The position numbers and the translations under genes were made by a program. The notes below the pieces were generated by a model. That model was not told the DNA's origin and did not search any database. It saw only the letters and a program-made list of their open reading frames with translations. 62,129 bases of DNA from positions 1 to 62,129 of the forward strand of contig JAESQN010000014.1 of NCBI GenBank assembly GCA_016765135.1, given 5' to 3'. Source of the DNA: Robiginitomaculum sp. GTDB lineage: Bacteria; Pseudomonadota; Alphaproteobacteria; Caulobacterales; Maricaulaceae. Positions 1 through 8,041 of the stretch are shown in pieces. The stretch's first letter is position 1. Each line of letters starts with the position of its first letter.

Positions 1-40
1 CTGAGGTGCTCCCCAATAATTGGACAGTTTTCGACCTTTT

Positions 41-925
41 TTAAGCTACACTTTGTATCATCTGGTCGGTTTCCATTTCTTGTCTGTTCTGCCAATAGGC
101 ATTGTCCGGTGTCAAGCCCTTATGGGCGGTGTGCGGACGCTTAAGATTATAAAAACCCATCCACTGGCCGATGCCGGCTTTGGCCTCCCGGCCACCTTCC
201 CACACATGCAGGTAGACACTCTCATATTTGAGTGAGCGCCAAAGCCGTTCGATAAAGATGTTATCCATGACCCGGCCTTTGCCATCCATAGAGATTTTGA
301 CCTTTGCTTTGCTGAGCGTATCAATCCACTTAAATCCCGTAGACTGGCTACCCTGATCGGTATTAAATATCTTAGGCGGGCCAAAGCGCAATATGGCTTC
401 GTTCAAAGCTTCCACACAGAAGTCGGCCTCCAATGTGTTGGATAATCTCCACGACAGAACACGCCGACTCGCCCAGTCCATGATCGCCACCAGATACAAA
501 AAGCCCTTGCGCATCGGGATATAGGTAATATCTGCGCACCAAACGTGATTGGCTTTTGTGATATTCAGCTTGCCCAGTAGATAGGGATAAATCTTGTGTG
601 CCTTGTTTGGCCTGCTCGTATTGGGCTTTTGGTAGATGGGCATCAAGCCCATGAGCCGCATGAGGCGGCGAATACGCTTTTTATTGACCTTGTAACCTTG
701 CGCCTTCAGGTGCCATGTCATCTGGCGAACACCGTAAAAAGGCGTCTCCAGAAACTGCTTGTACAAGAGGCAGGCTTCGCACTCAATCAGCGTCATCAGT
801 TCCAGATTATAGGGACTTTCACCCTTGCGCTTGTAATAAAGCGAAGAACGGGGCAGCGATAGAGCCCGGCATTGTGAACTGATGGACAGAGCCGCATTAT
901 CCCTGTCGACCATGGCTCGCTTCAT
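41..925 (-). CDS. IS3-family transposase OrfB (DDE catalytic subunit)
   Basis: This 294-residue frame carries the HTH_21 and rve integrase-core domains of IS3 transposases. Visible motifs are YGVRQMTWHLKAQGYKVNKK near residue 65, the first catalytic Asp in VWCADITYIPM, the second in FNTDQGSQ, and the catalytic Glu in FIERLWRSLKYE. The C-terminus has the usual YNLKRPHTAHKGLTPDNAYW block. Its ATG overlaps the orfA stop by four bases, but in IS3 elements the active enzyme is normally the OrfAB fusion made by -1 frameshifting, and a matching slippery site lies just upstream. No internal stop or deletion is visible. Confidence 0.95.
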   Translation of the reverse strand: MKRAMVDRDNAALSISSQCRALSLPRSSLYYKRKGESPYNLELMTLIECEACLLYKQFLETPFYGVRQMTWHLKAQGYKVNKKRIRRLMRLMGLMPIYQKPNTSRPNKAHKIYPYLLGKLNITKANHVWCADITYIPMRKGFLYLVAIMDWASRRVLSWRLSNTLEADFCVEALNEAILRFGPPKIFNTDQGSQSTGFKWIDTLSKAKVKISMDGKGRVMDNIFIERLWRSLKYESVYLHVWEGGREAKAGIGQWMGFYNLKRPHTAHKGLTPDNAYWQNRQEMETDQMIQSVA

Positions 926-1215
926 GACAGGCCCCAGGGTTTGAGCTTTTTTGATAAGAAATCACGTTCCACGGTTAGCTCACCGATCTTGGCATGTAGG
1001 TCTTTGATCCGCTCGGGGTCGACTTCGGGTACAGACCTACGGCCACGCTCAAAAACCTCTGGTCCGCCGTCGAGCAGCGCCTTCTTCCATTGATGGATTT
1101 GCGTCGGGTGAACACCGTATTGGCTGGCCAGTTCGGCTACCGTTCGTTCGCCCTTGATGGCTTCCAATGCAACTCGCGCCTTGAAAGCTGGTTTATGATT
1201 CTTACGTTTCGACAT
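922..1215 (-). CDS. IS3-family transposase OrfA (HTH DNA-binding)
   Basis: The frame is open from 1275, but the start chosen here is the ATG at 1215 (MSKRKNHKP), which has a GAGGAG ribosome-binding site a few bases upstream. The 97-residue product is a transposase_8 helix-turn-helix protein: the FKARVALEAIKGERTVAELA and YGVHPTQIHQWK segments are typical of IS3 OrfA, followed by a short leucine-zipper-like tail. The frame ends in FLSKKLKPWGLS, and the slippery run lies under the KK codons. Confidence 0.92.
   Translation of the reverse strand: MSKRKNHKPAFKARVALEAIKGERTVAELASQYGVHPTQIHQWKKALLDGGPEVFERGRRSVPEVDPERIKDLHAKIGELTVERDFLSKKLKPWGLS
946..952 (-). other. Programmed -1 ribosomal frameshift site (A AAA AAG)
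   Basis: On the minus strand the orfA frame reads TCA AAA AAG, which places a canonical A-AAA-AAG slippery heptamer in the correct phase about 24 bases before the orfA stop. A -1 slip carries ribosomes into the orfB frame through KKAQTLGPVMKRAM and yields OrfAB. The site is read directly from sequence; its use is inferred from the IS3 family. Confidence 0.8.
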
Positions 1216-1471
1216 TCTGATCTCCTCTTTGTCGAGACCAGACAACACAAAATAGTAGCTTAAGTCACTGTCCAATTATTGGGGAGCACCTCAGAGTGCT
1301 AATATGGTGCCAACTCAAAACTATAAGGCACAAGCTGTTTTATCTAATAATAACAATATCTTATACAGGTTCTAGCCCACTAGCATCAGGTGTGTACAAA
1401 TAATACCAACTCTCCATAAAAAATAACATCAGCATTCGGAGGCTAAATTTCAGGGTTTTTCAGGTTAATTA

Positions 1472-1496
1472 CCGCCAAACAAGGCGGAATTTTCTT
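1472..1496 (+). terminator. Hairpin followed by T-rich run in the 1295-1649 gap
   Basis: CCGCC (1472-1476) and GGCGG (1483-1487) form a short GC stem, extended by AATT on both sides, and are followed by TTTTCTTTT. It resembles an intrinsic terminator on the plus strand. A looser inverted repeat, TGCCGAT/ATCGGCA at about 1610-1645, lies directly after the ABC exporter stop. No gene is seen between the insertion sequence (ends 1294) and the exporter stop (1650). Confidence 0.4.
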
Positions 1497-1649
1497 TTGC
1501 TTGCTTCTCCTGGTTTTGGCGATTTCGGCCAGAACTAAAGGCTTTAATTAGGGGTTTATATAATAAAGGCATTAGAAGTTGATTGAGCGAAGCTACTTGA
1601 AATTACTGCCGATGTTATTTGAGTATTCTACAATTAATCGGCACTTTTG

Positions 1650-3860
1650 CTATCCCGCCAAGAACTTACCGTCCTTCCAAACTGCATCAATGGTCTGCTG
1701 GTCGCCTTGTTTTATATTACCTTGCGGTGCCGTATTAGAAGCCTTGTCAATTTCTTGCACCTTACCGTTCTCAACATGGAAAATACGGTTACAGTTTTCT
1801 ATGGCGGCGGCTCTGTGCGCCACAGTGATTTGTGTGACGGGAAGCCTGGTTAACAAGTTCAGCACACTGCGCTCGGTTTGCGGATCAAGATTAGCCGTAC
1901 CTTCATCAAGGAATAGTATTTTTGGGTTATGGTATAATGCCCGTGCCAATAAAACGCGCTGTTTCTGCCCGCCGGATAGAATTGATCCCATATCGCCAAT
2001 CAGGCTTTGGAAGCCCATAGGCATATCCATTATGTCCTTGTAAACATAAGCGGCCTTGGCACACATTTCTACGCGTTCCCCATCCATTTCAGGATCAAAA
2101 AAACTGATATTATCGTATAAAGACCCAGACAAAAGCCGGTCATCTTGCATGACCACGCCGATTTGGTGACGAATAGCGCGCACGCCTGTTGTCGATAATG
2201 AACGACCATCATAGAGGATGTCGCCTTCATTTGGTGTATGCAGGCCAATCAGCAGCTTGAGAAGCGTCGTTTTTCCCTCGCCGGACGGGCCGACAAGGCC
2301 AATACGGTCTTTTGGATGAACGGTCAGGTTTACACCATCAAGCACCCAAGGTTCATTGTCCCCATACCGGAATTTGAGATTTTTGACCTCGATCTTGCCG
2401 GACAGATTTTTGCCCACCAATAGTGGTGCATCTATGCCAACTTCCGGGTCTGCGTGGATTATATCTGCCAACCGTTCCAAGTGTAGCCCCACGGTACGAA
2501 ATGAGAAATACAAACCGATAAGTGATCCAACTCGTCCGGAAAACTGCCCCCTATATGATTGAAAGGCAAAGAACATGCCGAGGGTCAATTCTCCGTTGAT
2601 CACCAACTTACCGCCCAGATAAAACATGCCGAGTTCAAGCAGGCCAAAAACAATACCGCTGGCCGTGCCGGACATGATCCCAAAGCGTTGCAATCGCAAA
2701 CCGATATTCATATTATCCGCATAGGCATTTTGCCAAAGCCCGTGGCGTTCTTGTTCCCGGCCAAATATCTTGATAGCCCGCGCCCCGCGTATTGTTTCAA
2801 GTAAAATAGTTTGTAAATCCGCACTTTTCTGGATCTGCTCCTCGTTCATCCGCAGTACATAGGGGAAGGTGGCAAGCTGTGTGAGAAATGACAAAAAGAT
2901 AATCCCGACCACCAAGCCCGCTAACATGGGAGAATACAAAAACATGATAAAAAATGTGACCACTGCCATAATCCCGTCGAGCAGGATGGAGATAAAGGCG
3001 GAGGTAAACAAATTCTGCACGGGCTGTAATGACCCCATGCGCGACAACACATCGCCCACATGCCGCTTTTCAAAAAACTCGGCGGGCAGACGCATAACGT
3101 GGCGCAGCATATTTGAACGCATTTGAAAGTTCAACATAGTGCCAAAATACATACCGACATAGGAACGCAATACGCCAATCGCCGTTTGCACAAAGAGCAG
3201 CATGGCAAAACCCATTATGATAACTTTGAGAAAATTTATATCCCCCTTGGCGATGGCTTCGTCCACCACCAGTTGATTGACCAGCGGCGACAGCACAGCA
3301 AACACTTGTAGAACAACGGTAATGATAATGATTTGAATAATGGTCGGGATAAACCCGGTCATCTTTGACCATAAATCCCAAATCTTGACTTTATCTTTCT
3401 CGGCCTTTTTCTCGAAATTTGGCGTCGGTGTCAATTCCAGCGCAATGCCCGTGAAATGTTTGGACACATCATCAAGCCGCATTGTGCGCTTGCCTTTGGC
3501 GGGGTCGTGAATGACAATAGTTTTGCGCTTGACCTTTTTAAGCACGACAAAATGGTTAAGTCCCCAATGCAAAACGGCGGGCGTCTTGATCTGTTTCAAG
3601 TCCTCAATATCAAGCCGAAGCGCCCGCCCGGACATACCAATTTGGTCAGCGGCAATAGACAGAGATTTAAGATTAACGCCCTTGAGAGAGACGGTGAATT
3701 TACGCCGCATTTCCACCAGGCTAACGTTATAGCCGTGAAACCCGGCCACCATAGCCAAACAGGCCATCCCACATTCCGCCGCTTCGGCTTGCAGGATAAC
3801 TGGCAGTTTATTCCATTTAAACAGGTGAAGCTTTTCCGTCCCCGGAGGTAGTTTTCCCAA
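1650..3860 (-). CDS. C39-peptidase-containing ABC exporter (CvaB/PCAT type)
   Basis: This 736-residue inner-membrane exporter would remove double-glycine leaders and export the mature peptides. The N-terminal C39 peptidase has the expected Gln24 and catalytic Cys30 (QAEAAECGMAC), His103 (LNHFVVL) and Asp119 (IHDPAKG). A membrane domain with several long hydrophobic helices spans about residues 165-450. The C-terminal ATPase has Walker A GPSGEGKTT at 524-532, signature LSGGQ at about 628, Walker B ILFLDEG at about 648 and an H-loop VAHR. All catalytic elements are present and the length suits the family. It is divergent from the first GG-leader peptide gene, with a 182-base intergenic region, and is the obvious processor for the six leader peptides downstream. 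No TolC-like outer-membrane channel is in the window. Confidence 0.95.
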   Translation of the reverse strand: MGKLPPGTEKLHLFKWNKLPVILQAEAAECGMACLAMVAGFHGYNVSLVEMRRKFTVSLKGVNLKSLSIAADQIGMSGRALRLDIEDLKQIKTPAVLHWGLNHFVVLKKVKRKTIVIHDPAKGKRTMRLDDVSKHFTGIALELTPTPNFEKKAEKDKVKIWDLWSKMTGFIPTIIQIIIITVVLQVFAVLSPLVNQLVVDEAIAKGDINFLKVIIMGFAMLLFVQTAIGVLRSYVGMYFGTMLNFQMRSNMLRHVMRLPAEFFEKRHVGDVLSRMGSLQPVQNLFTSAFISILLDGIMAVVTFFIMFLYSPMLAGLVVGIIFLSFLTQLATFPYVLRMNEEQIQKSADLQTILLETIRGARAIKIFGREQERHGLWQNAYADNMNIGLRLQRFGIMSGTASGIVFGLLELGMFYLGGKLVINGELTLGMFFAFQSYRGQFSGRVGSLIGLYFSFRTVGLHLERLADIIHADPEVGIDAPLLVGKNLSGKIEVKNLKFRYGDNEPWVLDGVNLTVHPKDRIGLVGPSGEGKTTLLKLLIGLHTPNEGDILYDGRSLSTTGVRAIRHQIGVVMQDDRLLSGSLYDNISFFDPEMDGERVEMCAKAAYVYKDIMDMPMGFQSLIGDMGSILSGGQKQRVLLARALYHNPKILFLDEGTANLDPQTERSVLNLLTRLPVTQITVAHRAAAIENCNRIFHVENGKVQEIDKASNTAPQGNIKQGDQQTIDAVWKDGKFLAG

Positions 3861-4042
3861 TGTGTTGACCCTTTTTTGTTATCCTCACCCCGTATGTAGT
3901 TAATAGATTACTCCCTGTGTTGGCAAGCTAAAATCGTGTAAACAATATTTAATATCTTTAGGGTTGCGTGCAAGTTAAGGGCTTGTTAACCATGATTCAA
4001 AGTTGATATTTATCAGCAATTGGGATTGTACGGGATGTTATT

Positions 4043-4366
4043 ATGATGCGAGAGATGAAAGACCATGAGTTGGAGCTGGTCACGGGTGGTCGTGATGGTC
4101 TCTCCGGTGGTGATGATGTTGAGGCCGTAGTGCCTGTAATGCCTGGGGCTTCAAAACTAAAGACGGAAAAATATTTAAACGGTGTTGCGAAGGCAGCGCC
4201 TTTTTTATTGGGTCAACCAAAATTATTGCCTCTTTCCGGGCTTGGCACAGGGAACAGCCCCCAAAACACTTTCGCCCAGCCACCACGAAACTTGCCGGGC
4301 GCACCAAAGAGGCAAACCCGCAAAGGCGGCCCCTTCACTTTCAAGTCCCCCTATTTGAATAGATGA
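4043..4366 (+). CDS. Double-glycine leader peptide A1 (putative microcin-like precursor)
   Basis: The 107-residue precursor begins with MMREMKDHELELVTGG, a 16-residue leader ending in GG, suited to cleavage by the C39 exporter. The ATG at 4043 is preferred over 4046 because it aligns the leader residue for residue with the MLRE-type leaders in the locus; a GGGA lies about 8 bases upstream. The predicted core is about 91 residues. It begins RDGLSGGDDVEAVV and ends in a proline- and basic-rich tail (PRNLPGAPKRQTRKGGPF), with no cysteine. The function is not known; an exported antibacterial or signalling peptide is inferred from leader and context. The A2 gene at 9029 is a near-identical paralogue. 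Confidence 0.82.
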   Translation: MMREMKDHELELVTGGRDGLSGGDDVEAVVPVMPGASKLKTEKYLNGVAKAAPFLLGQPKLLPLSGLGTGNSPQNTFAQPPRNLPGAPKRQTRKGGPFTFKSPYLNR

Positions 4367-4427
4367 GCAGTATGAACAAAAAGAATTGGGCAATAATGCC
4401 TGATATGCGAATCATCTCATGGCGAGG

Positions 4428-4548
4428 TGATCCAAATCGGAGAGACGTACATTGTCCGTTACAAGATAAGTGCACGCCCCTCCACCCAAACAGGGCCAAG
4501 ACAATATAGCTATTGTCTGGCCCGATGGCAACCAAAAGGAGATATGCC
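4428..4548 (+). promoter_or_regulatory. Structured 5' UTR element, copy E1 (before peptide B1)
   Basis: The first of four related elements that each end at the ATG of an MLRE-leader peptide. Visible structure: an outer helix pairing GGAGAGACG (4439-4447) with CGCCCCTCC (4475-4483), with A-C mismatches; a small inner hairpin TTGT/ACAA; and a strong stem-loop, GGGCC plus AGACAATA (4493-4506, one bulged A) with TATTGTCTGGCCC (4511-4523) and a TAGC loop. GGCA (about 4527-4530) can also pair with TGCC (about 4545-4548) around the AGGAG ribosome-binding site, which could hide it. No T-run follows, so it is not an intrinsic terminator. I could not match it to a known riboswitch class. Confidence 0.75.
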
Positions 4549-4950
4549 ATGTTAAGAGAACTAAATGAAAATGAAATGATGATGGTTAGTGGGGGAACTG
4601 ACATTGATGAGATCATTGTAGTTGGTCAGAGAAGCCCAAGGATCGATCGGAATATGTTAAGAAACTCGCTAAGCGGAGGTATAGGCCGCCTGGTTGGGGG
4701 TATTAACCTGGACTTTATTTCTCAGGGATTCAATCCATTTGGCGGTGGAGGTGCGTCTGCGCAGACGCAGGAAACCATTGACAGGTTAGAAGCAAGAATT
4801 GTCGCACTCGAGAACCCACCGGAAGATCAGGTTGTTGACGATCCGGTAACAAACTCGGACGCCATAATAAATGCTATTGCTTGCGGGATTTCTCGCGGGT
4901 TATCTCGAGACGCGTGCGACAACAGAACGCCTGGAGAACAACGCCGTTAG
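4549..4950 (+). CDS. Double-glycine leader peptide B1 with Ton-box-like mature N-terminus
   Basis: The ATG at 4549 is chosen because it follows AGGAG at good spacing and gives the leader MLRELNENEMMMVSGG shared across the locus; the frame is open further upstream, but that extension lies in the UTR element. The 133-residue precursor would release a core of about 117 residues starting TDIDEIIVVGQRSPR. Its DEIIVVGQR segment resembles Ton-box motifs. The core then has a glycine-rich segment (GGINLDFISQGFNPFGGGG), a short helical stretch (QETIDRLEARIVALE) and two cysteines near the end. Its role is unknown; export by the C39 system is inferred. The next gene encodes a ClpP-like protease. Confidence 0.8.
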   Translation: MLRELNENEMMMVSGGTDIDEIIVVGQRSPRIDRNMLRNSLSGGIGRLVGGINLDFISQGFNPFGGGGASAQTQETIDRLEARIVALENPPEDQVVDDPVTNSDAIINAIACGISRGLSRDACDNRTPGEQRR

Positions 4951-4967
4951 CAATGGATTAATATCCG

Positions 4968-4992
4968 CCAGCCGCTCAACATGAGCGGCTGG
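4968..4992 (+). promoter_or_regulatory. Intercistronic hairpin after peptide B1
   Basis: CCAGCCGCTCA (4968-4978) and TGAGCGGCTGG (4982-4992) form a perfect 11-base-pair stem with a 3-base loop, followed only by TTTC. It sits between peptide B1 and its companion gene at 5018. It may be a weak terminator or an mRNA-stabilising element that sets a high ratio of peptide to companion. A similar hairpin follows peptide B3. Confidence 0.6.
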
Positions 4993-5017
4993 TTTCAATA
5001 GGAACTCAATTAGACAG

Positions 5018-5791
5018 ATGGCAAGACGTTTTTTATTTTTGGTGACTGTGTTCTTACTGGCCGTATTTCTGACTAAATGTGTGCGAGCCGTAAAAGGTGA
5101 GGCATCATTTAACGGTCGATTGCGTGGCGACAAGGTGGTACGTGTCTTAAACAATATGAACGATTTTGGGCGCTTGAGAATATCTTCGCGTGGTGGTCTC
5201 ACAAGTACATCCTTACAAGCCGCTCAAATCATTCAATTAAAGAAGATAAACATTGTCATTAAGAAGTATTGTATATCTGGATGCGCTGAAAAAATCTTGC
5301 CAGCTGCCAGCAAGGTCAGTTTTATAGACGATCCAATCATCGGGTTTCATCAAAATATTTTATCATCAAGATATGCCGTAAAATCTTACGCGGGAGACTA
5401 TAATAAATATTGCAATTGGCTTTATGCCAGAGAAACAGAACAGTTGTATTCATCATCGGGACATAATGTTCTCTTCTGGCAAGAAACTATGAAACGATTA
5501 AAACCAGAATTTTCATTCGATTATGCCCCCAAGAAATGTCCTAAAACAAAGTATGTTTTTGAAAACCAATTGTGGCTTCCTGCCTCTGACCAATTAAGTG
5601 AATTGCTTGGTTTGAAGTTCTCAGGTTCCGTCTGTGCTGATGATTTTGAAAAATGCAAAAAGAAAGTAGATCGCAGCTGGGGTGTAGGAACGCGCATCGT
5701 TATCGGGGATGAAATTTATATTTCCAAAGGTCATTGGACGGACAAAGTTGTTGTTTTTCTGATAGCGGGGTTGTCTGGTGGTTATAAGTAG
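5018..5791 (+). CDS. Membrane-anchored ClpP-like (COG3904-type) serine protease, companion of B1
   Basis: The 257-residue product has one N-terminal hydrophobic segment (residues 4-18), suggesting a signal anchor and an extracytoplasmic domain. The region after residue 50 follows the ClpP/crotonase pattern of periplasmic COG3904-like proteins: a glycine-rich strand (LRISSRGGLTSTSLQAAQII), a hydrophobic strand, then CISGCAE with the candidate nucleophile Ser, and GFHQ with the candidate catalytic His. The C-terminal 100 residues are unassigned and contain several Cys. It lies 67 bases after peptide B1 on the same strand. It could process, degrade or give immunity to the peptide. Base composition is AT-rich compared with the core genes. 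Confidence 0.6.
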   Translation: MARRFLFLVTVFLLAVFLTKCVRAVKGEASFNGRLRGDKVVRVLNNMNDFGRLRISSRGGLTSTSLQAAQIIQLKKINIVIKKYCISGCAEKILPAASKVSFIDDPIIGFHQNILSSRYAVKSYAGDYNKYCNWLYARETEQLYSSSGHNVLFWQETMKRLKPEFSFDYAPKKCPKTKYVFENQLWLPASDQLSELLGLKFSGSVCADDFEKCKKKVDRSWGVGTRIVIGDEIYISKGHWTDKVVVFLIAGLSGGYK

Positions 5792-5807
5792 CCTTGATAG
5801 AAGGGCT

Positions 5808-5928
5808 TGATCCAAATCGGAGAGACGTACATTGTCCGTTACAAGATAAGTGCACGCCCCTCCACCCAAACAGGGCCAAGACAATATAACCATTGTCCGG
5901 CCCTATGGCAACCAAAAGGAGATATGCC
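5808..5928 (+). promoter_or_regulatory. Structured 5' UTR element, copy E2 (before peptide B2)
   Basis: Almost identical to E1 from TGATCCAAATCGG to the ATG. Differences fall in or near the loop of the main hairpin (ATAACC instead of TATAGC) and leave the GACAAT/ATTGTC stem and the GGGCC/GGCCC base intact. The sequence upstream of TGATCC is unrelated to E1, which fixes the left boundary of the element. It starts 17 bases after the protease gene stop. Confidence 0.75.
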
Positions 5929-6342
5929 ATGTTAAGAGAACTATCAACAAAAGAAATGGAAATGGTCAGCGGGGGATTTGCGGGGCTTGCAGCTTTTCCG
6001 ATTGGCCCGATTCTCCCACCTTTAATAAGTGTAATAGTGCCGCCATTAATTGACGCACTTACTCCTAGTGCACCGCCGCCGCCTGTTCAAACGGGACCAT
6101 CAACCGAAATAGATTCAGGTAATGGTAATGATACCAATATACCCATTACTATCATTTGTAATGCAAATTCTCCGGCAGGATGTGGGCAAGTTACTATAAA
6201 TTTCGGCGTCGGCGGCCTGACTGATGGCGATACAGGCGGTATTGGTCGCGGCGGCCCTCCTGTTGCTGGAGGGAGCGGGGGCGGTAGCAGAATTAAAGAT
6301 GACAAACCAAATTACGGAGGAACTGTAACAATCCAGGATTAG
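5929..6342 (+). CDS. Double-glycine leader peptide B2, proline/glycine-rich core
   Basis: The start at 5929 has the AGGAG site of element E2 and gives the leader MLRELSTKEMEMVSGG. The 137-residue precursor releases a core of about 121 residues. It begins with a hydrophobic, proline-rich stretch (FAGLAAFPIGPILPPLISVI) able to insert in a membrane, followed by a PSAPPPPVQTGP linker, two Cys (ICNANSPAGC) that could form a small disulfide loop, and a glycine-rich tail. No homologue is recognised. Hydrophobic plus glycine-rich segments recall class II microcins, but this is only an analogy. The downstream companion is an alpha/beta hydrolase. Confidence 0.8.
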   Translation: MLRELSTKEMEMVSGGFAGLAAFPIGPILPPLISVIVPPLIDALTPSAPPPPVQTGPSTEIDSGNGNDTNIPITIICNANSPAGCGQVTINFGVGGLTDGDTGGIGRGGPPVAGGSGGGSRIKDDKPNYGGTVTIQD

Positions 6343-6467
6343 AGAAACATAAAACAACCACCCTTAATTCTAAAATTATGGCGTGGGTTTAACAGAACTC
6401 AAAATAGATATTAGTTTTGTATTGTTGAATGTTAATCATGTTTCGAGTATATAAGCTAAAATTGAAT

Positions 6468-6490
6468 GGCCGCGCCTTAACGGCGCGGTC
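6468..6490 (+). promoter_or_regulatory. GC-rich hairpin in the B2-to-hydrolase gap
   Basis: GGCCGCGCC (6468-6476) and GGCGCGGTC (6482-6490) form a 9-base-pair stem with a TTAAC loop in an otherwise AT-rich 275-base gap (6343-6617). The following sequence is A-rich, not T-rich, so termination of plus-strand transcripts is doubtful. No other gene or repeat is seen in the gap. Confidence 0.5.
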
Positions 6491-6617
6491 AATATAAAAA
6501 ACTCAATATATCACCACTGATAACAGGTGTGGGTTCACTAATTGGACAATATGGTCGTGACATACTGTAATCTCCAACTCCAACACTGTAGGCCTTCGAA
6601 AAAGAATAAATGATTAA

Positions 6618-8036
6618 ATGAAAAAACTGCGACTTATATTCATTAAAACACTCATCATGTTTTTTTTAACAATCCCTGCAAATGCACAAACCGTTCAGGT
6701 TAATCACACCGCAGAAAAACCCAATGAAATATCGTTGAACATTGAAGGTTTACAAGTCGGAGAAAAATATAATCTTATTTTGGTGTATAAAATAGGCGAA
6801 CAGTATTTTACGGGCAAGATCGAAATATTCTCAAATGACAGCCGCATATCAAGCGGGGCTATGAGCTTTAACAGATATGAGACACTACAACTGTTCTGGG
6901 GTGCAAAGCCAATAAAGTTTGAAGACATCCCCATAGCGATCAGAACAGTAATTTCAGAAGAAAATGCGGATGAACAGCCATCGAAAAATAAAAATATATT
7001 CTTTGGATTGTGGGCGAAAGACGAAGAATTTGTTTCTATAAATGCCGCCTATGGGAACGTTACTTCAGATTGGATTGGTATCGTAGGTGATGACTTAGCG
7101 GCTAGTCTTTATAAATCTCCCTATGAAACCTCAAACGCAAAACTACCGTTTATAATAGTATTGGGGGGGAGCGAGGGCGGCTTTGCAAATCCTCATTTTT
7201 CAGTGAATTTATCCTATGAGCATTACATAGTTATTTCTGTCGCTTATTTTGGCATTAAGGGCACACCTGATTGTCTCATGAATATTAACATAGATGCACT
7301 GAAACCGTTGGTAAACTATCTGAAGTCGCATCCATTAAACGATGGTACGCCTATATCTTTGATAGGGGTTTCACGGGGTGCGGATTATGTCACGCATTAT
7401 GCCAAAGAAAACCCGGACGATATAGGAAGTCTTATTCTTGTTGCACCCGATACATACATGTATGGCAGGGCGCGTTGCACTAAAACATTATTGAGTAATT
7501 CTTCTTTTCTAATCGATGGCGAAGTTATTCCATATATTCCCTATGTTTCTTTAAATTGGTGGCAAAGGGCGATGGTAAGAATACAAAATAATAAGACAGG
7601 TGCTTCAGACCTCAGATATAGAAAAAAACTTTGGCTAAATAATCTCTCAAATAAAACCAAACTAATGGCAAGGTTGCCATTGCGAGATATAGATATTCCT
7701 GTTTTAATTTTAAAAGGCGGTGACGATAGATTATCGGAATTTGATGAAAAAACAATTGAACTCAAACGCTCTCAAAACGTACTCATCAAACGCTATGAAA
7801 ACGCAGGGCATAAAATATTCGGTAGTATCTTTTCTCCTATGTATCAATCGAAACAGCTTACTGATAAAAAAGGTAATATCAGACTCCGCGGCGGCACAGA
7901 CGAAGCCAATGCCGAAGCTCGGTATCAAGTGTGGATATCCATTCTCGATTTCCTCGAAGACCAATATGGCCCCTATGATGAGACATTAGCAAGGCGGCAC
8001 AAAACATCATGCCCGATAACCCGGATCAAGCCATGA
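6618..8036 (+). CDS. Secreted alpha/beta hydrolase (BAAT/acyl-CoA thioesterase-like), companion of B2
   Basis: The 472-residue protein has a clear signal peptide (hydrophobic core about residues 8-22, ANAQ cleavage region) and so is likely periplasmic. The N-terminal 130 residues look like the beta-sandwich domain of the acyl-CoA thioesterase / bile-acid-CoA amino acid N-acyltransferase family. The C-terminal domain shows an oxyanion-region LGGSEGGF, a nucleophile elbow GVSRGAD, an acidic residue in GGDDRLSEF and the histidine in ENAGHKIFG, making a full Ser-Asp-His triad. Such proteins are usually stand-alone enzymes, so its place between two leader-peptide cassettes is notable. The substrate is unknown. 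It is strongly AT-rich, which fits foreign origin. Confidence 0.75.
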   Translation: MKKLRLIFIKTLIMFFLTIPANAQTVQVNHTAEKPNEISLNIEGLQVGEKYNLILVYKIGEQYFTGKIEIFSNDSRISSGAMSFNRYETLQLFWGAKPIKFEDIPIAIRTVISEENADEQPSKNKNIFFGLWAKDEEFVSINAAYGNVTSDWIGIVGDDLAASLYKSPYETSNAKLPFIIVLGGSEGGFANPHFSVNLSYEHYIVISVAYFGIKGTPDCLMNINIDALKPLVNYLKSHPLNDGTPISLIGVSRGADYVTHYAKENPDDIGSLILVAPDTYMYGRARCTKTLLSNSSFLIDGEVIPYIPYVSLNWWQRAMVRIQNNKTGASDLRYRKKLWLNNLSNKTKLMARLPLRDIDIPVLILKGGDDRLSEFDEKTIELKRSQNVLIKRYENAGHKIFGSIFSPMYQSKQLTDKKGNIRLRGGTDEANAEARYQVWISILDFLEDQYGPYDETLARRHKTSCPITRIKP

Positions 8037-8041
8037 GGGTT

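Larger units (their letters stand above)
1..1294 (-). mobile_element. Complete IS3-family insertion sequence
   Basis: The element is bounded by long, essentially perfect terminal inverted repeats: the first 28 bases starting CTGAGGTGCTCCCC are repeated inverted at about 1267-1294. It carries two overlapping minus-strand frames typical of IS3 elements, orfA (helix-turn-helix) and orfB (DDE integrase). The left end coincides with the window edge, so the target-site duplication cannot be checked. Both frames look intact, so the copy may be active or recently inserted. It abuts the peptide-export locus. Confidence 0.93.
3874..4569 (+). repeat. Direct repeat, left copy (peptide A1 block)
   Basis: About 700 bases here are repeated at 8860-9567 with few differences. 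The repeat begins at TTTTGTTATCCTCACCCCG, covers the upstream region of peptide A1, the whole A1 gene, the spacer and the first 5' UTR element, and ends inside the leader of peptide B1 at MLRELNE. Beyond that point the cores are unrelated. The boundary inside the leader implies that the leader acts as an exchange junction. Confidence 0.88.

Noticed and set aside
4493-4523. Main hairpin of the UTR element as an intrinsic terminator
   Set aside because: It is followed by GATGGCAACC and not by a T-run, and the gene starts shortly after.
4428-4548. Possible glycine or other known riboswitch, because of GGAGAG and GGCAACC strings
   Set aside because: The spacing and remaining consensus of the glycine, SAM, TPP and GEMM classes do not fit; left as an unnamed structured element.
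4513-4548. Longer N-terminus MSGPMATKRRYAM for the B1, B2 and B3 peptides
   Set aside because: The extension lies in the structured UTR, is absent from the E3 copy, and the ATG after AGGAG gives the shared leader.
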